Source: Paenibacillus flagellatus
GTDB lineage: Bacteria; Bacillota; Bacilli; Paenibacillales; NBRC-103111
DNA: 64,000 nucleotides
Reading direction: 5' to 3'
Assembly (NCBI RefSeq): GCF_003217775.1
Contig: NZ_QJVJ01000002.1
Location: forward strand, 124,001 to 188,000
The translations under genes were made by a program, and so were the position numbers. The notes under the pieces are model-generated. The model made no database searches. It was not told where the DNA came from and was given only the letters and a program-made list of their open reading frames with translations. Every line of letters begins with the position of its first letter. Within the stretch, counting starts at the first letter, position 1. Below are positions 54,245-62,694 of this stretch, in pieces.

Positions 54245-55087
54245 TCAGACCGTTTTCGGCAGCTCGATCCATTGATACGGCTTTCGGGCCGCTTGGAAAC
54301 CGTACTCGATGATCGTCATGATCGCGATCGTCTCCTTCGGATCGACCGGCGCTTCGCCGGTTTCGAAAAAGCGGATCAGGCTCCCGATAAACTCGGCGAA
54401 AAAGTCGGACTCCGCCTTCAGATGGGCGAATTGGCCCGATTGGTAGTTGACCGCGAGGCTGAACGGACTTCCGTCATAAAAATGAATCGACGCCTGCCGG
54501 CCACCCGAAAATCCGACCAGCAGGGAAGGGGACTTCTCCGTCCCCGTATTCATGACCCGTTCCGCCTCCGCGCCCATGAGCGACACGACCGGTTCGATCT
54601 GGTGCACCGCATAATTGGCGTATGGGCCGGGGCCGATGCTGCAGATCGTATCGATGCCCGTTCGGTCGGCGCCTGCGTATTCGGTGGCGAAGCGCAGCGC
54701 CGAGGACGAGAAGAGCGGCGTGCCGTGCTTGGCGGCCGTCTCGAACAGAAGGAGCGCGGTTTGCCGGTCCGGCGCGAACGTTTTGTCGACATAGGTAGGC
54801 TTGCCCGACTGCAGCGGCAGCATGGCCAGCTCCTCGTGAAATTCCGGATTGTCGGGAGACAGCACGACCAAATAATCGCTTCTCTCCACGACTTCTTCGA
54901 TGGAACCGAGCAGCCCGATTCCTTTGTTCCGGCACCAGGAGGCGTTGTCGAGGCCGCGCTCCGCGTCTATTTTTCCGTAAGCGTAAGCCACCTTCATCGT
55001 CCCGCCGGATGCGCTCGCGATCCACTCGGGGTATTGGTTCGCATGCCATTCGTCGAGAAAATAATCGATGAACCCGATTGTTTTCAT
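54245..55087 (-). CDS. Gfo/Idh/MocA-family oxidoreductase
   Basis: The 280-residue protein begins MKTIGFIDYFLDEWHANQYP, with the N-terminal Rossmann region, and includes the family's EEVVERSDYLVVLSPDNPEFHEELAMLPLQSGKPTYVDKTFAPD with the conserved Lys of the EKP-like motif (here DKT). These enzymes use NAD(P) to oxidise sugars, inositols and their derivatives. It is shorter than usual (330-380), with the second domain abbreviated. It starts overlapping the stop of the broken relative upstream (ATGA) and is followed by an AraC gene. Confidence 0.87.
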   Translation of the reverse strand: MKTIGFIDYFLDEWHANQYPEWIASASGGTMKVAYAYGKIDAERGLDNASWCRNKGIGLLGSIEEVVERSDYLVVLSPDNPEFHEELAMLPLQSGKPTYVDKTFAPDRQTALLLFETAAKHGTPLFSSSALRFATEYAGADRTGIDTICSIGPGPYANYAVHQIEPVVSLMGAEAERVMNTGTEKSPSLLVGFSGGRQASIHFYDGSPFSLAVNYQSGQFAHLKAESDFFAEFIGSLIRFFETGEAPVDPKETIAIMTIIEYGFQAARKPYQWIELPKTV

Positions 55088-55338
55088 GGGTTAATTTCCT
55101 CCGCGTTCCGGTTGGATGAATGGTAGATCGCTTGAACGATTTTGGAAGACGGAATGACGGTATCGATATGCGCCGGCGGTTCGTTCCCGGTACCGATGCA
55201 TTCCAGAAAGCCGTCGATTTTGTTCTGGAATATGCCGCGTGCTGTGAATTTGGGCGTCGTCTCCAGCAGAGCGGCGTTCTGCGCGCTGTTGGCGATCGTG
55301 CCGCAGCCGGTGATGGCCGCCTTCGTTTTTTTGCTCAT
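55084..55338 (-). pseudogene. Internally deleted Gfo/Idh/MocA oxidoreductase remnant
   Basis: The 84-residue frame joins the first strand of the Rossmann fold (MSKKTKAAITGCGTIANSAQ, with the GxGxxA nucleotide loop) to a typical C-terminus (ARGIFQNKIDGFLECIGTGNEPPAHIDTVIPSSKIVQAIYHSSNRNAEEINP). About 250 residues in the middle are missing while the reading frame is kept. The remnant has a good ribosome binding site (GGAGGGAAAAGGG) and overlaps the next start, so it may still couple translation of the intact oxidoreductase. It cannot form a complete enzyme. Confidence 0.85.
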
Positions 55339-55385
55339 CCCTTTTCCCTCCTCAATTGGATTCGAACTTCCATTGTTTAGAAATA

Positions 55386-55413
55386 ATTGTAGCGGCTTGC
55401 CGCAAATAAACAA
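55386..55413 (-). promoter_or_regulatory. Minus-strand sigma-A promoter with a GCGGC/GCCGC repeat in the spacer
   Basis: On the minus strand TTGTTT and TACAAT are separated by 16 bases. The spacer contains GCGGC-AA-GCCGC (55392-55403), a perfect inverted repeat placed like an operator. It would serve the oxidoreductase/AraC operon. Confidence 0.65.
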
Positions 55414-55547
55414 CATTATTTTTCTGCTTTGTGCTTATCCAAAATTGTCTTCTCCGGCGGCTAGAGGCGGAAGGGATCATTTAATCGGCGTCGCACGGAA
55501 ACGGCCGGGCGGCCGTTCGACTTGCCTTTCCCGATAAAAGGAACGGA

Positions 55548-55577
55548 TTGACGCCCTTGAGGCCCCTATGGCATGAT
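55548..55577 (+). promoter_or_regulatory. Candidate promoter of the YesMN system
   Basis: TTGACG and CATGAT are separated by 18 bases; the start codon of the kinase gene lies 87 bases further on. The remaining part of the 325-base divergent intergenic region holds no supported gene. Confidence 0.5.
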
Positions 55578-55663
55578 CAGGGAAAAATGGCGTCCCTCGT
55601 CTGACGAATGCGATGATGTCGCGATCGGCGCCCGTTATATTGAGACCAGGAGGTGAACGAGCG

Positions 55664-57478
55664 ATGCCCGGAAACGTTCGGGAGATTCGCTTCGGGCTGT
55701 TTGCGAAGCTGACGCTCTTTTTCTTCGTCCTGACCATCCCGGTTTACCTCATCAGTCTGGCCATCCTGAACTCGGCCGTCAGGAGCATGCACGAGGAAGT
55801 GACGCGGACGACCTTCTCGAAGCTTCAGTTTTTTCTCGACCGTCTGGAATCCGACATGGAGAAGGTGAAGCAGTTCGAGATCGTGCTGCGCAACGACAAG
55901 GACATCCAATTTCTGTCGAGCGCCCACGGCATTGAGGGTTACGAAAAAATTGCGCTGTACAACGATCTGCTGTCCAAGTTCGGCATGATTGTCGCCAACA
56001 GCGACTACATCGACGACCTGTTCGTCGATTTCTACGGGCTTCAGGAACGATTGTCCCACGTATCCGGCTATTCGAACATTCCGCAAACGGAAACGGATCT
56101 GCTGCTGGGACAGGCGACGGACAATTCGGTACTGCAGCGGTTTTACCGCAAAGTTCCGTTGGCCAACCAGCTGACCGACGTGCTGACGTTCGCGCTGTAC
56201 GCCCCGGGCTTGTTCGAGGTTCCGCGCACCGACGTGCGTTATGTGCTGGGAATGGACATCTCGCTGCAGAAGTTCGCGAACCTGCTCCGATCGTTCAAGG
56301 TCGGCGATACGGGAGAGGCCTTCATCCTGGATACGAACAGGAACGGGTATATCGGCAGCCGGGAGAAAGGGGAGCTCGAAAGGAAGATCGTATCCGTCCT
56401 CGAAACCGATTATGCCGATTCCGGCCAAGGCTCGATTTCGCTGAACGAATCCGATCGAACGTACATGGTCGTGTACAAGAAGTCGGCCGCCCTGAATTGG
56501 ACGCTGGCCGTGTACTTCGTTGAAAGCGATATCATGGGATCGATCGACGAGCTGCGGCAATTGATCCGGCTGTTGATCCTGGTGTCCGCCTTCAGCATCA
56601 TCGGCATCTCGCTGGTGACCTACCGGGAGATGCACAAGCCGCTTCGGCTGCTGTTTAATGCCATGCGCAGGGTGGAGCGCGGCCAGCACGATACCCGCAT
56701 CGAGCAGAAGCGCAAGGACGAGTTCCGCTACGTCTACCATCAATTCAATCAGATGGTGTCGCGCATCGAGCATCTTATTCAGGAGGTGTACGTCCAGGAG
56801 CTTCGCGTCAACCAGGCGGAGCTGAAGCAGCTTCAGTCGCAGATCAATCCCCATTTCCTGTACAACTGCTTCTATATCATTTACCGGATGTCGGAGGAAG
56901 GCAACAACGCGATCGTCTCCGAGCTGGCCGAATACTTGGGCAAATATTTTCGCTTCATCACGCACAGCGCCGCGGAGGAGGTCACGCTGCAGGACGAGCT
57001 GCAGCATGCGGAGTACTACTTGAAAATTCAGAAGATCCGGTTCCCGGATCGCCTCGACTTCCATATTCACGCCGCTCCCGGATTGGCGGGGCTGAAAGTT
57101 CCGCGTCTGCTCGTCCAGCCGCTTGTCGAGAATGCGATCGTCCACGGCATGGAGAAAACGACCAAGCCGATCGTCGTGCGCGTGGAGATTTCGGCTGCCG
57201 ACGGCGTCATCGAGCTGTCGGTCGAGGACGACGGTCCGGGCATGCCGGAGGAAGAACGGGCGAAGCTGGAGCGGATGCTGGCCGACGAGAAGAGCCAGCC
57301 CGAGACCAGCTGCGCCTTGTGGAACATCCATTGGCGATTGAAGTACAAATACGGCCCGCGCTGCGGCCTGTTCCTCGAGCCGCCGGCCGGCGGCGGGTTC
57401 AAGGCCGTCCTGCGCCTGCCTGATACCGTCGAAAAAGGAGGGACGATCGATGCATCGCATTCTGATCGTGGACGATGA
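55664..57478 (+). CDS. Sensor histidine kinase, YesM type
   Basis: The 604-residue kinase has an N-terminal membrane helix (FGLFAKLTLFFFVLTIPVYLISLAIL), a large extracellular dCache-like sensor (about 35-295), a second helix (LIRLLILVSAFSIIGISLVTY), a HAMP domain and the HisKA_7TM/LytS-type core: LQSQINPHFLYNCFYIIYRM (phospho-His), PRLLVQPLVENAIVHG (N box) and VEDDGPGM. This class pairs with AraC-type response regulators to control sugar transporter genes. ATG 55664 follows AGGAGGTGA. It overlaps the next gene by 29 bases. Confidence 0.94.
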   Translation: MPGNVREIRFGLFAKLTLFFFVLTIPVYLISLAILNSAVRSMHEEVTRTTFSKLQFFLDRLESDMEKVKQFEIVLRNDKDIQFLSSAHGIEGYEKIALYNDLLSKFGMIVANSDYIDDLFVDFYGLQERLSHVSGYSNIPQTETDLLLGQATDNSVLQRFYRKVPLANQLTDVLTFALYAPGLFEVPRTDVRYVLGMDISLQKFANLLRSFKVGDTGEAFILDTNRNGYIGSREKGELERKIVSVLETDYADSGQGSISLNESDRTYMVVYKKSAALNWTLAVYFVESDIMGSIDELRQLIRLLILVSAFSIIGISLVTYREMHKPLRLLFNAMRRVERGQHDTRIEQKRKDEFRYVYHQFNQMVSRIEHLIQEVYVQELRVNQAELKQLQSQINPHFLYNCFYIIYRMSEEGNNAIVSELAEYLGKYFRFITHSAAEEVTLQDELQHAEYYLKIQKIRFPDRLDFHIHAAPGLAGLKVPRLLVQPLVENAIVHGMEKTTKPIVVRVEISAADGVIELSVEDDGPGMPEEERAKLERMLADEKSQPETSCALWNIHWRLKYKYGPRCGLFLEPPAGGGFKAVLRLPDTVEKGGTIDASHSDRGR

Positions 57479-59069
57479 GCCTTTGCTCGTCAACAGCCTG
57501 CAGCGTGTCATCCGGATGAGCGACCTGGCGGTATCCGACATCGCCGTCGCCTTGTCGGGCTCCGAGGCGCTTGCGAAGCTGCAAAGTCATAATGTCGACA
57601 TCGTGTTGTCGGATATTCGTATGCCGGAGATGGACGGAATCGAGCTCATCCGGCAAGTGCACGAGCGGTGGCCGTGCTGCAAAGTCATCTTTCTTACCGG
57701 CTTCAGCCAGTTCGATTACGCGCAGAAGGCGGTCCAGTACGGAGCGTTCGATTACTTGCTGAAGCCGGTCTCGGACCGAGAGCTGCTGGACTGCATCGAC
57801 CGGGCGATCCGGCAGAGGCAGCGGGAAACCGAGCAGCTGCTGTTCCAGGAAACACTGAAGAAGCAGTACGAAGAGGGACTTGCCGTCATCCGTCAAACGT
57901 TCCTGCGCAAGCTGCTGGCCGGCGACTTCGCAAATATCGGCCAGGCGAAGCGGAAGATGGAGAAGATGCAGATCGGCCTGGATCCGGAGGAGCCGACCGT
58001 CTTCCTGTTCTTCCGGATCGACGGAATCCGTGACGGCACGGGCTTCGACGAAGACCTGTGCGTGTTCGCCATCCGCAATATCGCCGAGGAGTTCTTGAAC
58101 AAGCCGTTCCACCACTGCTGCTTGGAGGACGATAACGGCTATGTGATCTATCCCCTGCAGCCCGTCGGACGCCCGGACAGGGAGAAGGAGCCGGCGCCCT
58201 CGCTCGAATCGATCGCGGAAAGCATCCAGGAGTCGCTAGCCTTCTACAGCAAAATCCAGGTGACGATGCTGGTGTCAGACCCCGCGCCCTCGGTCCGCCA
58301 ATGGCCGGAAACGTACCGCACCGCGGTCTCGATTCTCCGGCACAGCCTGTTCCTGGGGACGAGTCTGATTTTGGATTTCCAGAGCTTCGACTTCCGCAAG
58401 GAAGGACACGTATCGTCGTTGAGCCGGCTGCCGTCGCTGCATACGCTGATGGAATCCGGACGGGAGCGGGAGTTCAGGGAGCGGCTGCGCGAGCTGTTCG
58501 GCGAAATCCGGACCATGCAGGATGTGCCGTTCGGCCTCTATATCGAGCTGTTCCAGCACGTATCCGCCGCCTTCATCCGGTTGATCAACAAGCTGAAGCC
58601 GAATCGCGAACAGATGCAGGAGCTGGATCTGGACCTGGATAAATTGACGAGCGTCAGAGCCTTCGCCACGTTGGACCATATGGAGCACTATTTTTTGGGC
58701 GCCGCTGAACGGCTGTTCTCTCTCATGAACCAGAGCGCCAAAGACCACGTCGGCGCATTGGTAGCCAAAGTCAAGCTCCATGTCGAAAACCGTCTGTCGG
58801 ACGAGCTCAGCCTGACCGCATTGGCGGACCACGTTCACGTTAGCGCACCGTATCTGTCCAAGCTGTTCAAGCAGCATACGGGAGAGGGCATCAACGAGTA
58901 CGTCACGCATGCCCGCATCATGCGCGCCAAGGAGCTGCTGCGCGACCCGCAGCTCAAAGTGTACGAGGTCGCCGCCAAGGTCGGCTACGACAACATCCCG
59001 TACTTCACCAAGGTGTTCAAAAAGGTGGTCGGCGTCACGCCCCAGGAGTTCAAAAGCGCCAATAGTTAA
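57450..59069 (+). CDS. Response regulator with AraC output domain, YesN type
   Basis: The 539-residue protein starts with a receiver domain: MHRILIVDDEPLLVNS (acidic pair), VDIVLSDIRMPEMDG (phospho-Asp) and the KPVSD lysine. A middle region of about 300 residues follows, then a C-terminal AraC DNA-binding domain (SLTALADHVHVSAPYLSKLFKQHTGEGINEYV; VYEVAAKVGYDNIPYFTKVFKKVVGVTPQEF). It forms the output of the overlapping YesM-type kinase and likely activates the transporter genes 118 bases downstream. Confidence 0.95.
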   Translation: MHRILIVDDEPLLVNSLQRVIRMSDLAVSDIAVALSGSEALAKLQSHNVDIVLSDIRMPEMDGIELIRQVHERWPCCKVIFLTGFSQFDYAQKAVQYGAFDYLLKPVSDRELLDCIDRAIRQRQRETEQLLFQETLKKQYEEGLAVIRQTFLRKLLAGDFANIGQAKRKMEKMQIGLDPEEPTVFLFFRIDGIRDGTGFDEDLCVFAIRNIAEEFLNKPFHHCCLEDDNGYVIYPLQPVGRPDREKEPAPSLESIAESIQESLAFYSKIQVTMLVSDPAPSVRQWPETYRTAVSILRHSLFLGTSLILDFQSFDFRKEGHVSSLSRLPSLHTLMESGREREFRERLRELFGEIRTMQDVPFGLYIELFQHVSAAFIRLINKLKPNREQMQELDLDLDKLTSVRAFATLDHMEHYFLGAAERLFSLMNQSAKDHVGALVAKVKLHVENRLSDELSLTALADHVHVSAPYLSKLFKQHTGEGINEYVTHARIMRAKELLRDPQLKVYEVAAKVGYDNIPYFTKVFKKVVGVTPQEFKSANS

Positions 59070-59186
59070 AAAATTGAAAGGGATCATAAAAGTTTACCGT
59101 TATGCCGGTAGCCCGGAAGGATATACGATAAACGTGCGGGTGCATTCACTTCGAAAGCAAGCACGCGAGAAGGGGGAGTCGCGGGA

Positions 59187-60860
59187 ATGAAAACGAAATG
59201 GAGAACGGGCGTATCCGCCTTAACGGTCGTGGTCCTGGCGGCGGCCGCGTCGGGATGCGGCCTCTGGAGCGGCAGCGCGGAGCCGGATCCGGGCAAGCCG
59301 GCCGATCCGTCGCCTGCCCCGGGAGACAGCGCCGCCGCCCGGGAACCGCTGGGCAAGTACGACCCGCCGATCGACATCACGACGGTTCGGGCGTTCGACG
59401 ATTCGTTCAAGTTCGTGGAAGGCGAGTCGCTAGACGACAATATCGTCCTGAAGCTGTACCGGGAAGACATGGGCATCGTCTGGAAAAACCAATGGTCGGC
59501 CAAAAATTACGTCGAGAAGCTGAATCTGGCCATCGCCTCGAAAAATTTGCCCGACATCTTCATGGTCGACGCGGGGCAGCTCAAGGAGCTGTCGGAAGCG
59601 GGCCTGCTGGAAGATTTGACGGCCATCTACGAGCAGTACGCGACGCCGCCGGTGAAGGAATCGCTCGGCTACCAGAACGGCATCGGCTTGAAGATGGGCA
59701 CATTCAAGGGAAAGCTGTACGGCTTGCCGGAGACGCGGGATACGGCCGGCAAAGGCAACCTGCTCTGGATTCGCAAGGATTGGCTCGACCGACTGGGGCT
59801 CGCCGTGCCGAAAACGATCGACGACGTCATCGCTGTTGCGAAAGCGTTTGCAGCAAACGACCCCGACCGCAACGGCCAGGCCAAAGATACGCTCGGCCTG
59901 ATGGCGACCAACGGCCTGTTCGACAGTTCGGGGCTCGGCGCGCTGGACGGCTTCGCCGCCGCGTACGGCGCTTACCCGGGCAAATGGGTCCGGACGGCGT
60001 CCGGCGACCTCGGGTACGGCAGCGTGCAGCCGGAAGTGAAGACCGTGCTGGAGAAGGCGCACGAGCTCTACGCGAGCGGCGCGCTGAACAAGGAGTTCGC
60101 GCTCAAGGACGGCGGCAAGGCGAACGAGGACGTCATCGCGGGCAAGCTCGGCATGTTCTACGCTCCGTTCTGGGCGCCGTACTGGCCGATCAAGGACGCG
60201 CTGACCAAGGATCCGACGGCGGATTGGATCGTCGTTCCGCCGCCGTCCGGACCGTCGGGAGAGATCGGCGTGCCGGAGGTTCAATTCACGTTCCACTGGT
60301 TCGTCGTCCGCAAAGGGTTCAAGCATCCCGAGGCGATCGTCAAGGCGCTCAATTACTGGTACGACCTCAGCCTGGAGAACGGCTCGAGATACGCCAAGTT
60401 TTCGGAGCTCGACCAAGGCAAGTACAAGGGCATGGGCCTCGGCAACTACTCGACGCTGTACATCTCGCCGCCGGACATCAGCATGAAAAACGCGGACCAG
60501 CTGCTGTCGGCGCACAAGAGCGGCGATCCGTCCAAGCTGACGCCGTCCGCGAAGAAGATATGGGAGGACATGAAAATTCCCGGCGTCGAAGGATGGACGC
60601 ATCAGAAAGTATGGCTCGACGCGGCTCCGATCGTGAAACGGATCAAGCCGAACGTCGTGGTCGACGAATTTTACGGCGCGCCGACCAAGACGATGGCCGA
60701 GAAGAGCGCCGCTCTCGGCAAGCTGATCAACGAGACGTTCACCAAGATCATCATGGGCGACAAGCCGATCGGCGAATTCGATGCGATGGTCGCCAAGTGG
60801 AAAGAAATCGGCGGCGATCAGGTAACCAAGGAAGTTAACGAATGGGCCAAATCCAGATGA
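59187..60860 (+). CDS. CUT1 solute-binding lipoprotein
   Basis: The 557-residue protein has a lipoprotein signal (ALTVVVLAAAASGCGLW), a Pro/Asp-rich tether and a family 1 binding domain (KNLPDIFMVDAGQLKELSEAGLLEDL; WIRKDWLDRLGLAVPKTIDDVI; NDPDRNGQAKDTLGL). It would deliver an oligosaccharide to the two permeases that follow. The family is the large LipO-like type typical of Paenibacillus, distinct from shorter MalE-like proteins. ATG 59187 follows AGAAGGGGG. Its end overlaps the first permease start. Confidence 0.93.
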   Translation: MKTKWRTGVSALTVVVLAAAASGCGLWSGSAEPDPGKPADPSPAPGDSAAAREPLGKYDPPIDITTVRAFDDSFKFVEGESLDDNIVLKLYREDMGIVWKNQWSAKNYVEKLNLAIASKNLPDIFMVDAGQLKELSEAGLLEDLTAIYEQYATPPVKESLGYQNGIGLKMGTFKGKLYGLPETRDTAGKGNLLWIRKDWLDRLGLAVPKTIDDVIAVAKAFAANDPDRNGQAKDTLGLMATNGLFDSSGLGALDGFAAAYGAYPGKWVRTASGDLGYGSVQPEVKTVLEKAHELYASGALNKEFALKDGGKANEDVIAGKLGMFYAPFWAPYWPIKDALTKDPTADWIVVPPPSGPSGEIGVPEVQFTFHWFVVRKGFKHPEAIVKALNYWYDLSLENGSRYAKFSELDQGKYKGMGLGNYSTLYISPPDISMKNADQLLSAHKSGDPSKLTPSAKKIWEDMKIPGVEGWTHQKVWLDAAPIVKRIKPNVVVDEFYGAPTKTMAEKSAALGKLINETFTKIIMGDKPIGEFDAMVAKWKEIGGDQVTKEVNEWAKSR

Positions 60861-61762
60861 CGGCATTGTGGCACAACATTCGGAGAAACGCTCTGTTGCA
60901 CGCGATGGTATGGTCCGGCTTCCTATTCGTCATCGTGTTCTCGTACGTTCCGATGTTCGGGGCGATGATCGTCTTTCAGAACTACAAGCCTTCGCTCGGG
61001 TTTCTGAAGTCGGATTGGGTCGGCTTGGACAATTTCAAATTCATGCTTCAGCTGGACGATTTTTACCAGGTCGTCTGGAATACGTTCGCCATCGCCAGCT
61101 TGAAGATGACGATCGGATTTTTCGTCCCGATCGGATTCGCGCTTCTGCTGAACGAGGTTCGCTCGCTCGTGTTCAAGAAGGCGGTGCAGACGATGGTCTA
61201 CTTGCCGCACTTCATGTCCTGGATCATTCTGGGCGGCGTGCTGGCGAACCTGCTCTCGGTGAACGGCGGGCTGGTCAACGTCGTCCTCGGCTGGTTCGGC
61301 GTCGATCCGATCCTGTTTCTGGGCAGCAACTTCTGGTTTCGGCCGGTGCTGATCGCAAGCGACATCTGGAAGGAATTCGGCTTCTCGACGATCGTATACC
61401 TGGCCGCGATGGCCGGCATCAACCCGAATCTGTACGAGGCGGCTGTCGTGGACGGGGCGAATCGCTGGAAGCAGACGCTGCATATCACCATACCCGGCAT
61501 CGCTCCGATCATGGCGCTTGTGGCGACGCTCAGCCTGGGAGGCATCCTGAATGCCGGATTCGATCAGGTGTTCAACCTGTACAATCCGCTCGTGTACGAA
61601 ACGGGTGACATTATCGACACCTACGTGTACCGCATGGGTCTGGTGCAGGCGCAGTACAGCTTCGCCACGACGGTCGGAATGTGCAAGTCGCTGGTCAGTC
61701 TCGTTCTCATGGCCGTCAGCTACCGGCTGGCCTACAAGTACGCCAATTATCGCATTTTCTAG
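60842..61762 (+). CDS. CUT1 ABC transporter permease, LplB type
   Basis: The 306-residue permease has about six membrane helices (AMVWSGFLFVIVFSYVPMFGAMIVFQNYKP at the N-terminus, with the LplB pattern Y-P-M-x-G) and the EAA loop YEAAVVDGANRWKQTLHITIPGIAP. ATG 60842 follows AAGGAAG by 8 bases within the binding-protein gene; ATG 60857, which overlaps the stop as ATGA, is an alternative. Confidence 0.94.
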   Translation: MGQIQMTALWHNIRRNALLHAMVWSGFLFVIVFSYVPMFGAMIVFQNYKPSLGFLKSDWVGLDNFKFMLQLDDFYQVVWNTFAIASLKMTIGFFVPIGFALLLNEVRSLVFKKAVQTMVYLPHFMSWIILGGVLANLLSVNGGLVNVVLGWFGVDPILFLGSNFWFRPVLIASDIWKEFGFSTIVYLAAMAGINPNLYEAAVVDGANRWKQTLHITIPGIAPIMALVATLSLGGILNAGFDQVFNLYNPLVYETGDIIDTYVYRMGLVQAQYSFATTVGMCKSLVSLVLMAVSYRLAYKYANYRIF

Positions 61763-61774
61763 GAGGACCCGCTG

Positions 61775-62653
61775 TTGAAAGAGTACGCATCCGTTTCCAG
61801 AACGGTATTTCAAATCGCCAACGGCCTGGTATTGTCGGCTGCCGCCTTGCTCTGCCTGCTGCCTTTCGTGCACATCCTGGCGCAATCGTTCAGCTCCTCG
61901 GTCAGCGTAGCGGCGAATCAGGTATTGTTCTGGCCGGTCGACTTTACGACGGCTGCGTATGAGAAAGTATTCGGAGAGGGCAGCCTGCTTCGCTCGATGG
62001 GGGTCACGCTGCGGCGAGTGGCTTTGGGCGTGTCGCTCAATATGCTGCTTACGGTGCTGATGGCTTATCCGCTGTCCAAGGAGAACGAGACGTTTCGCGG
62101 GCGGACGGTTTACGCCTGGCTGCTCGTGTTCACGATGATCTTCGGCGGAGGCTTGATCCCGTTCTATCTGGTCGTCAACAACCTCGGACTGATGGATACG
62201 ATCTGGGCGCTCGTGCTGCCGACGGCCGTTCCGGTCTACAATGTCGTGCTCATGCTGAACTTCTTCCGCTCGATTCCGAAGGAGCTGGGGGAGTCGGCCT
62301 ACATCGACGGCGCTTCGCAATTGGCCACGCTGTTCCGCATCTACGTGCCGCTCAGCATGCCCGCGATGGCGACGCTCACGTTGTTCTCGCTCGTCGGGCA
62401 TTGGAACTCGTGGTTCGACGGCCTCATCTTCATGAACGATCCGAAGCACTATCCGTTGTCCAGTTATTTGCAGACGATGATCATTCCCCTGAACGTGACG
62501 AACATCAAGGATATGGAAGAGCTGAAGCTCGTCTCGGAACGCACCCTGAAGGACGCGCAGATCATGATCGGGGCTTTGCCCATTCTGATCGTATATCCGT
62601 TCCTGCAGCGGTACTTCGTCAAGGGAATCATTCTCGGCGCGGTCAAGGAGTAG
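61775..62653 (+). CDS. CUT1 ABC transporter permease, YtcP type
   Basis: The 292-residue partner permease has about six membrane helices (VLSAAALLCLLPFVHILAQSFSSS) and the EAA loop GESAYIDGASQLATLFRIYVPLSMP. It ends QRYFVKGIILGAVKE, the standard C-terminus of this group. TTG 61775 follows AGGAGG. No ATP-binding protein gene is present, so the system probably borrows a shared MsmX-type ATPase. Confidence 0.94.
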   Translation: MKEYASVSRTVFQIANGLVLSAAALLCLLPFVHILAQSFSSSVSVAANQVLFWPVDFTTAAYEKVFGEGSLLRSMGVTLRRVALGVSLNMLLTVLMAYPLSKENETFRGRTVYAWLLVFTMIFGGGLIPFYLVVNNLGLMDTIWALVLPTAVPVYNVVLMLNFFRSIPKELGESAYIDGASQLATLFRIYVPLSMPAMATLTLFSLVGHWNSWFDGLIFMNDPKHYPLSSYLQTMIIPLNVTNIKDMEELKLVSERTLKDAQIMIGALPILIVYPFLQRYFVKGIILGAVKE

Positions 62654-62694
62654 GCCGACGCCGAACGATACCGGCCAGATGAGGAGGTTTGCCA

